In this document: positions 58,567 through 64,000 of the stretch, in pieces
Layout: the number at the start of each line of letters is the position of its first letter
Position numbering within the stretch: position 1 is the stretch's first letter
The notes under the pieces: generated by a model
Told to the model about the DNA's origin: nothing
Database searches by the model: none
The model's input: only the letters and a program-made list of their open reading frames with translations
Source of the DNA: Gallionella sp.
Lineage (GTDB): Bacteria; Pseudomonadota; Gammaproteobacteria; Burkholderiales; Gallionellaceae
NCBI GenBank assembly: GCA_030682375.1
Contig: JAUXOL010000022.1
Location: 124,001-188,000, forward strand
Length of the DNA: 64,000 nucleotides
Reading direction: 5' to 3'
Program-made: the position numbers and the translations under genes

Positions 58567-59274
58567 ATGCCCAGCAATGACCATATCTCCCGCCAGTTCG
58601 ACGCCGAACTGGAAGCCATCCGCGCCAACGTGCTGCAGATGGGCGGACTGGTCGAAAGCCAGATCAAGAGCGCCGTCGAATCCCTGCTGTCCGGCGACGT
58701 CGCGCTGATGACCCGCGTGATCGAGGACGACCATCGCGTCAACGCGATGGAAGTGAAGATCGACGAGGCCTGCAGCCATGTGATCGCGCGCCGCCAGCCG
58801 ACCGCCGGCGACCTGCGCCTGATCATGACGGTCGTCAAGACCATCACCGACCTGGAGCGCATCGGCGACGAGGCGGAGAAGATCGCGCGCATGGCCAAGC
58901 TGCTGTCGCAGAAGCATGGCCTCGCGCTGCCGCGCTACCACGAGATCAGCCATGCGGCCGAGATCGCCGTGGATATGCTGCGCAAGTCGCTGGATGCATT
59001 CGCTCGCCTGGATGTGGCGATGGCTGCCCAGGTGGTGCGTCAGGACGACCAAGTGGACGAAGAGTTCCGCGCGATCATGCGCTACCTGATCACCTTCATG
59101 ATGGAAGACCCGCGCACGATCTCCACTTCGCTGGAGATCCTGTTCGTCGCCAAGGCCATCGAGCGCATCGGAGACCACGCCAAGAACATGGCCGAATACG
59201 TGATCTACATGGTCAAGGGCCGCGACGTGCGCCACGTCACCGTGGACGAGATCGAGCGCGAAGTCCGACAATAA
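58567..59274 (+). CDS. phoU: Phosphate signalling protein PhoU
   Basis: A 235-residue negative regulator of the PhoR-PhoB phosphate response. Two three-helix PhoU repeats are visible, each with the metal-cluster motif: DLERIGDEAEKIARM around residue 95 and AIERIGDHAKNMAEYV around 200. It is separated from pstSCAB, which is not in this window, and paired instead with ppx. A Pho box precedes it. Confidence 0.95.
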   Translation: MPSNDHISRQFDAELEAIRANVLQMGGLVESQIKSAVESLLSGDVALMTRVIEDDHRVNAMEVKIDEACSHVIARRQPTAGDLRLIMTVVKTITDLERIGDEAEKIARMAKLLSQKHGLALPRYHEISHAAEIAVDMLRKSLDAFARLDVAMAAQVVRQDDQVDEEFRAIMRYLITFMMEDPRTISTSLEILFVAKAIERIGDHAKNMAEYVIYMVKGRDVRHVTVDEIEREVRQ

Positions 59275-59276
59275 TA

Positions 59277-60752
59277 GTGCAGCACCAGCCCATCCTCGCC
59301 GCGATCGACCTCGGATCGAACAGCTTCCGTCTGCAGATCGCGCGCGCGGAAGGCGACCAGCTCTACATGCTGGACGGCCTGCGCGAACCGGTGCGCCTCG
59401 CCGCCGGCCTCACTCCCGAAAAATATCTGGATGCCGATGCGCAGCAACGCGCGCTGGACACGCTAGGCCGTTTTGCCGAACGCCTGCGCGGCCTGCCGCG
59501 GGAGGCCGTGCGCGCGGTGGGAACCAACTCGCTGCGCGTCGCCAAGAACGCCGCGGATTTCATCCCGCAGGCGGAGCATGTGCTGGGCTTCCCGATCGAC
59601 GTGATCTCCGGCATCGAGGAAGCTCGCCTGATCTATCTCGGCGTCGCGCACGGGCTGCCGCCGTCGGACGACAATCGTCTGGTAATCGATATCGGCGGCG
59701 GCTCCACCGAGTTCATCGTCGGCAACGGGCTCACCCCGCTGAAGCTGGAGAGCCTGTACATGGGCTGCGTCAGTTTCAACAAACGCTTCTTTCCGGACGG
59801 CCGGATCACCAAGCAGAACCTCAAGCAAGCTGAACTGGCCGCACGCAACGAGTTGCAAGCCATCGTCAGCGAATATCATGGCCGGTGGCAGCAGGCCATC
59901 GGCTCTTCGGGCACCGCCAAGGCGCTTACCGAGATACTGGAGCTGAACGGCTATAGCGACGGCGGCATCACCCGCGAAGGGCTGGAGCGGCTACGCGCCC
60001 ATATGCTCAAGGTCGGCGATGTGCAAAGCCTCGACCTGCAAGGCTTGCGCCCGGAACGCATGCCCGCACTGGCTGGCGGCTTCGCGATCATGTACGCCGC
60101 GTTCTGCGAGCTGGAGATCGAACGCATGCAATTCGCTCCCACCGCGCTACGCGAAGGCGTGCTCTACGACCTGTGGGGTCGCTTCCACCACAACGACATG
60201 CGCGACGTCACGGTGCGGCAATTCATGGCGCGTTACCGGGTGGATGCCGCCCAGGCCAGCCGCGTATCGAGACTCGCCGATGAGCTGGCCCGCCAGTTCC
60301 TCGGCGACGAGTTCGGCGAAACGGCACAGCAAGTGCTGGCCTGGACATGCAGCCTGCACGAAATCGGCATCAGCGTCGCGCACAGCGGCTATCACAAACA
60401 CACCGCCTACATCCTGAAGAACGCCGACATGCCCGGCTTCTCCAAGAAGGAACAGGCACGCCTGAGCCTGCTGGCACTGGCGCAACGCGGCAGCTTGGAC
60501 AAATTGCAGGGACAACTACCCGATACCGAGGCCCTGGTACTGGCGATGAGCCTGCGTCTGGCGGTCCTCTTCCACCGCAGCCGCAGCGATGTGCCCTTGC
60601 CCGCGATGCGCGGTCGTTTCAGCGGTACCAAGTTCCATCTCGTGATCGCCGCAGACTGGCTGGCCCAGAACCCGCTGACCGGGACCGCGTTGCAGGAAGA
60701 GACCGGACTTTGGAAGGCACTGGATGTCAGCCTGCAGGTACAGAAGGGCTGA
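59277..60752 (+). CDS. ppx: Exopolyphosphatase (Ppx/GppA family)
   Basis: A 491-residue ASKHA-fold phosphatase that releases phosphate from polyphosphate or hydrolyses pppGpp. It shows [16 protein letters not shown], the catalytic-region [27 protein letters not shown] and a C-terminal HD-like domain ([21 protein letters not shown]). It starts at a GTG (59277) two bases after phoU. Co-transcription with phoU behind a Pho box supports a role in phosphate recovery from polyphosphate. Confidence 0.94.
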   Translation: MQHQPILAAIDLGSNSFRLQIARAEGDQLYMLDGLREPVRLAAGLTPEKYLDADAQQRALDTLGRFAERLRGLPREAVRAVGTNSLRVAKNAADFIPQAEHVLGFPIDVISGIEEARLIYLGVAHGLPPSDDNRLVIDIGGGSTEFIVGNGLTPLKLESLYMGCVSFNKRFFPDGRITKQNLKQAELAARNELQAIVSEYHGRWQQAIGSSGTAKALTEILELNGYSDGGITREGLERLRAHMLKVGDVQSLDLQGLRPERMPALAGGFAIMYAAFCELEIERMQFAPTALREGVLYDLWGRFHHNDMRDVTVRQFMARYRVDAAQASRVSRLADELARQFLGDEFGETAQQVLAWTCSLHEIGISVAHSGYHKHTAYILKNADMPGFSKKEQARLSLLALAQRGSLDKLQGQLPDTEALVLAMSLRLAVLFHRSRSDVPLPAMRGRFSGTKFHLVIAADWLAQNPLTGTALQEETGLWKALDVSLQVQKG

Positions 60753-60770
60753 AGTCACGCACCTCACGGG

Positions 60771-60776
60771 TATAAT
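60771..60776 (+). promoter_or_regulatory. Likely -10 box of the rml operon
   Basis: A perfect TATAAT 35 bases before the rmlB ATG in the 58-base gap after ppx. The -35 region is poor (GCTGAA at 60749-60754), so an activator may be involved. Confidence 0.45.
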
Positions 60777-60810
60777 TCCGCCGTCAATTTCGAACACAAA
60801 CGGTAGCGTT

Positions 60811-61875
60811 ATGATTCTGGTCACAGGCAGTGCAGGTTTCATCGGAGCGAACTTCGTCCTCGACTGGTTCGCGCAACACGACGAAGGCGTCGTCAGCCTC
60901 GACAAGCTGACCTACGCGGGCAATCTGGAGAATCTCGCCTCACTCAAAGACAACCCCCGTCACATCTTCGTGCAAGGTGACATCGGCGACCAGGCATTGG
61001 TCAGCCGCTTGCTCGCCGAGCACCGTCCGCGCGCCGTGGTCAATTTCGCCGCAGAAAGTCATGTGGATCGCTCCATCCACGGCCCGGAGGATTTCATCCA
61101 GACCAACGTCGTCGGCACCTTCCACCTGCTCGAAACGATACGCGCCTACTGGGGCGGACTGGAGGGCGAAGCCAAAGTCTCCTTCCGCTTCCTGCATGTC
61201 TCCACCGACGAGGTGTACGGCTCGCTCGGCGCGCAGGACCCGGCCTTCAGCGAAACCAACCGCTACGAGCCGAACAGCCCCTATTCCGCCAGCAAGGCCG
61301 CCAGCGACCATCTGGTGCGCGCCTACCACCACACCTACGGCCTGCCGGTGCTGACCACCAACTGTTCGAACAACTACGGCCCTTACCACTTCCCGGAGAA
61401 GCTGATCCCGCTGATGATCGTCAACGCGCTCGCCGGCAAACCGCTGCCGGTGTACGGCGACGGCCAGCAGATCCGCGACTGGCTGTACGTCAAGGACCAC
61501 TGTTCGGCGATCCGCCGCGTGCTGGAAAGCGGCCGCACAGGCGAGGTATATAACGTCGGCGGCTGGAACGAGAAGGCCAACCTCGACATCGTGCATACCG
61601 TCTGCGGCCTGCTCGACGAACTGCGCCCGCGCACGGATGGCAAGTCCTACCGCGAACAGATCGCCTTCGTCACCGACCGTCCAGGCCATGACCGCCGCTA
61701 CGCGATCGACGCGCGCAAGATCGAGCGCGAACTCGGCTGGAAACCGGCCGAGACCTTCGAAACCGGCATCCGCAAGACCGTGCAGTGGTATCTGGACAAC
61801 CAGGACTGGGTGGGCAACGTGCAGTCCGGCAACTACCGCCAGTGGCTGGAGACGAACTACGCGGGACGCGCCTGA
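60811..61875 (+). CDS. rmlB: dTDP-glucose 4,6-dehydratase
   Basis: A 354-residue extended SDR, second enzyme of dTDP-L-rhamnose synthesis. NAD loop [26 protein letters not shown], the catalytic [12 protein letters not shown] and Y-x3-K in [20 protein letters not shown], and the C-terminal [11 protein letters not shown] are all standard. The start at 60811 ([10 protein letters not shown]) is canonical. Its stop overlaps rmlD by one base (TGATG). The gene is also called rfbB. Confidence 0.96.
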   Translation: MILVTGSAGFIGANFVLDWFAQHDEGVVSLDKLTYAGNLENLASLKDNPRHIFVQGDIGDQALVSRLLAEHRPRAVVNFAAESHVDRSIHGPEDFIQTNVVGTFHLLETIRAYWGGLEGEAKVSFRFLHVSTDEVYGSLGAQDPAFSETNRYEPNSPYSASKAASDHLVRAYHHTYGLPVLTTNCSNNYGPYHFPEKLIPLMIVNALAGKPLPVYGDGQQIRDWLYVKDHCSAIRRVLESGRTGEVYNVGGWNEKANLDIVHTVCGLLDELRPRTDGKSYREQIAFVTDRPGHDRRYAIDARKIERELGWKPAETFETGIRKTVQWYLDNQDWVGNVQSGNYRQWLETNYAGRA

Positions 61876-62771
61876 TGAAGATATTGCTGTTCGGCAAGAA
61901 CGGACAGATCGGCTGGGAGCTGCAGCGCAGCTTGGCTCCGCTGGGCGAACTGGTCGCGCTGGGCCGTGACAGCAAGGAGCACTGCGGCGACTTCTCCGAT
62001 CCGGAGGGCATCGCCCGCATGGTGCACGAAGTCGCACCCGACGTGATCGTCAATGCAGCCGCCTATACCGCGGTAGACCGCGCCGAGAGCGAAGCCGAAC
62101 TGGCTCGCACCATCAACGCGGCCGCCCCCGGCGTGCTGGCCCGTGAGGCTGCCTCGCTCGGCGCCTGGTTGATCCACTATTCGACCGACTACGTGTTCGA
62201 CGGCTGCGGCGACCGACCCTGGCTGGAGACCGATGCAGCGGCCCCGCTGAACATATACGGCGCGACCAAGCTGGAAGGCGAGCAGGCGATCATGCAGTCC
62301 GGCTGCAAGCATCTGATCTTCCGCACCAGCTGGGTCTACGGCGCGCGCGGCGGCAACTTCGCCAAGACCATGCTGAAGTTCGCGCAGGAACGCGACAGCC
62401 TGCAAGTCATAGCCGACCAGATCGGCGCACCCACCGGCGCAGACCTGCTGGCCGACGTGACTGCCCATGCGATACGTACAGCGAGATTTCAGCCGGAGCT
62501 GTCCGGCCTGTATCATCTGACTGCGGGCGGCGAGACCTCATGGCATGGCTATGCCGACTTCGTGATCGGTTTCGCGCGACAGACCGGCATCCCGCTCAAG
62601 GTCGGCGCGATCCAGCCGGTGCCTACCGGCGCGTTTTCCACATCGGCCAAACGCCCGCACAACTCGCGATTGGATTGCAGCAAATTGAAGAATGAACTTG
62701 ACCTCAATCTGCCTCATTGGCAGGTCGGTGTCGAACGTATGTTGACTGAAATTCTGGATAAACAAGCATGA
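61875..62771 (+). CDS. rmlD: dTDP-4-dehydrorhamnose reductase
   Basis: A 298-residue SDR-family reductase performing the last step of dTDP-L-rhamnose synthesis with NAD(P)H. Features are [41 protein letters not shown] and the Y-x3-K in [11 protein letters not shown]. The catalytic centre is intact. Its stop overlaps rmlA by 4 bases (ATGA). Confidence 0.96.
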   Translation: MKILLFGKNGQIGWELQRSLAPLGELVALGRDSKEHCGDFSDPEGIARMVHEVAPDVIVNAAAYTAVDRAESEAELARTINAAAPGVLAREAASLGAWLIHYSTDYVFDGCGDRPWLETDAAAPLNIYGATKLEGEQAIMQSGCKHLIFRTSWVYGARGGNFAKTMLKFAQERDSLQVIADQIGAPTGADLLADVTAHAIRTARFQPELSGLYHLTAGGETSWHGYADFVIGFARQTGIPLKVGAIQPVPTGAFSTSAKRPHNSRLDCSKLKNELDLNLPHWQVGVERMLTEILDKQA

Positions 62772-63658
62772 CAAAACGCAAAGGCATCATCCTCGCCGGC
62801 GGCTCCGGCACCCGGCTTCACCCGGTCACGCTGGTCGTATCCAAGCAGTTGCTGCCGATCTACGACAAGCCGATGATCTACTATCCGCTATCGACGCTGA
62901 TGCTGGCCGGCATCAGCGACATCCTGATCATCTCCACACCGCAGGACACGCCGCGCTTCCAGCAACTGCTGGGCGACGGCAGCGCCTGGGGCTTGAATTT
63001 CCAGTACGCCACACAACCCTCGCCGGACGGACTGGCGCAGGCCTTCGTCATCGGCCGCGAATTCATCGGCAACGATCCTTCCGCATTGGTGCTGGGCGAC
63101 AACATCTTCTACGGGCATGCCTTCCATCAGCAACTGAAGAGCGCAGCCAGCCGGGATGACGGCGCGACCGTGTTCGCCTATCACGTGCGCAATCCCGAAC
63201 GTTACGGCGTCGTCGAGTTCGATGCCGAAGGTCGTGCGGTCTCGCTGGAAGAAAAACCGCTGCAGCCGAAGTCCAGCCATGCCGTCACCGGCCTGTATTT
63301 CTACGATAACGACGTGCTGGATATCGCAGCCGCACTGAAGCCCTCGCCGCGCGGCGAACTGGAGATCACCGACATCAACCGTATCTATCTGGAACAGGGT
63401 CGGCTGTCGGTCGAGATCATGGGCCGCGGCTACGCCTGGCTGGACACCGGCACGCACGAGTCCATGCTGGACGCGAGCCAGTTCGTGCAGACCATCGAAC
63501 ATCGCCAAGGGCTCAAGATCGCCTGCCCGGAAGAGATCGCCTACCGCAAGGGCTTCATCGACGCCACGCAGCTGGAACGACTTGCCGCACCGCTGCTGAA
63601 GAGCGGCTACGGCGACTATCTGATGCAAGTCCTGAGGGAAGGGAAGTTCCCGTTGTGA
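62768..63658 (+). CDS. rmlA: Glucose-1-phosphate thymidylyltransferase
   Basis: A 296-residue nucleotidyltransferase making dTDP-glucose from dTTP and glucose-1-phosphate. The signature [16 protein letters not shown], the lysine in [27 protein letters not shown] and [10 protein letters not shown] are present. It is the committed step and the usual feedback point of the pathway. Glucose-1-phosphate can come from pgm at 56059. Confidence 0.97.
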   Translation: MTKRKGIILAGGSGTRLHPVTLVVSKQLLPIYDKPMIYYPLSTLMLAGISDILIISTPQDTPRFQQLLGDGSAWGLNFQYATQPSPDGLAQAFVIGREFIGNDPSALVLGDNIFYGHAFHQQLKSAASRDDGATVFAYHVRNPERYGVVEFDAEGRAVSLEEKPLQPKSSHAVTGLYFYDNDVLDIAAALKPSPRGELEITDINRIYLEQGRLSVEIMGRGYAWLDTGTHESMLDASQFVQTIEHRQGLKIACPEEIAYRKGFIDATQLERLAAPLLKSGYGDYLMQVLREGKFPL

Positions 63659-64000
63659 AGACCATCCGGACGGAAATCCCGGATCTGCTGGTCATCGAAC
63701 CCGAGGTGTTCGGCGACGAGCGCGGATTCTTCTTCGAGAGCTTCAACCGCCGCACTTTTGCCGAGCTGGCCGGGCGCGATATCGACTTCGTGCAGGACAA
63801 CCACTCGCGCTCGGCGCAGCACGTGCTGCGCGGCCTGCATTACCAGATCCGGCATCCTCAAGCGAAGCTGGTGCGCGTCGTGCAGGGGCGCGTGCTCGAC
63901 GTGGCGGTGGATATCCGCCGCGACTCGCCGACCTTCGGCAAATATGTCGCGATGGAACTATCCGCCGAGAACAAGCGCATGCTGTGGATACCGGAAGGTT
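63655..64000 (+). CDS. rmlC: dTDP-4-dehydrorhamnose 3,5-epimerase (3' end cut by window)
   Basis: The first 115 codons of RmlC. The GTG start overlaps the rmlA stop (GTGA), and the frame stays open to the window end. Visible motifs are [36 protein letters not shown] with the catalytic-site histidine, and [27 protein letters not shown]. The family has about 180-185 residues, so about a third is missing. Polysaccharide genes may follow beyond the window. Confidence 0.94.
   Translation, partial: MKTIRTEIPDLLVIEPEVFGDERGFFFESFNRRTFAELAGRDIDFVQDNHSRSAQHVLRGLHYQIRHPQAKLVRVVQGRVLDVAVDIRRDSPTFGKYVAMELSAENKRMLWIPEG

Overview
This 64 kb window looks like a betaproteobacterial chromosome with high overall GC. 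Pointers are the order mreB-mreC-mreD-mrdA-rodA-rlpA, gatCAB, hemA-prfA-prmC, argH next to an AlgZ/AlgR-type pair, UbiC, Dps and a multihaem cytochrome module. A Gallionellaceae/Nitrosomonadales-like (Sideroxydans-type) origin would fit, but that is an inference from gene content and not a database match. I found no rRNA, tRNA, CRISPR array or intact transposase.

Layout. 1-1036: end of an rRNA m5C methyltransferase (RlmI type). 1126-3369: an AT-rich cassette holding one PD-(D/E)XK nuclease-like gene between two inverted ~240 bp repeats. 3485-11067 (minus): outer-membrane phospholipase A and the rod-shape/elongasome operon (mreBCD, PBP2, RodA, RlpA). 11150-15152 (plus): GatCAB amidotransferase with a DUF3050 gene wedged between gatA and gatB. 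15216-16067: exported Lig E-type DNA ligase. 16226-19940 (minus): argS, SPOR protein, dsbA, SDR. 19978-23198 (minus): hemA-prfA-prmC. 23750-28961 (minus): a signalling cluster made of a one-TM protein, HPt-HD-GYP fusion, soluble histidine kinase, receiver-TPR protein and a ParA-like ATPase.

29083-36575: RsuA, a DMT transporter with a terminator-like leader, a YlqF/RbgA GTPase, monothiol glutaredoxin, ArgH, AlgZ/AlgR and a NYN-LOTUS protein. 36726-38916 (minus): a FAD-linked 2-hydroxyacid dehydrogenase tightly coupled to a membrane protein with one CxxCH motif. 38999-41170: PriA. 41380-44566 (plus): a redox module made of a small exported peptide, a zf-TFIIB protein, a membrane-anchored flavin/2Fe-2S reductase, a b-type cytochrome and an anchored octahaem cytochrome c. 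44603-45586: CDF metal exporter. 46005-47078: a second lone PD-(D/E)XK gene. 47184-47889: dps followed by degenerate copies of its own 3' end. 47997-52125: a methyltransferase and a large 7TM-PAS-GAF-GGDEF-EAL protein.

52253-57690 (minus): methyltransferase, UbiC, RecG, RidA and phosphoglucomutase. 57832-60752 (plus): RpiA, then PhoU-Ppx preceded by a well-formed Pho box. 60811-64000 (plus): rmlB-rmlD-rmlA-rmlC with overlapping genes (rmlC cut by the window edge), making dTDP-L-rhamnose from the glucose-1-phosphate that Pgm can supply.

Most genes are housekeeping. The parts most worth follow-up are the inverted-repeat nuclease cassette, the flavin-to-octahaem electron-transfer module, the HPt-HD-GYP signalling cluster, the cytochrome-dehydrogenase pair at 36726-38916 and the dps remnants.
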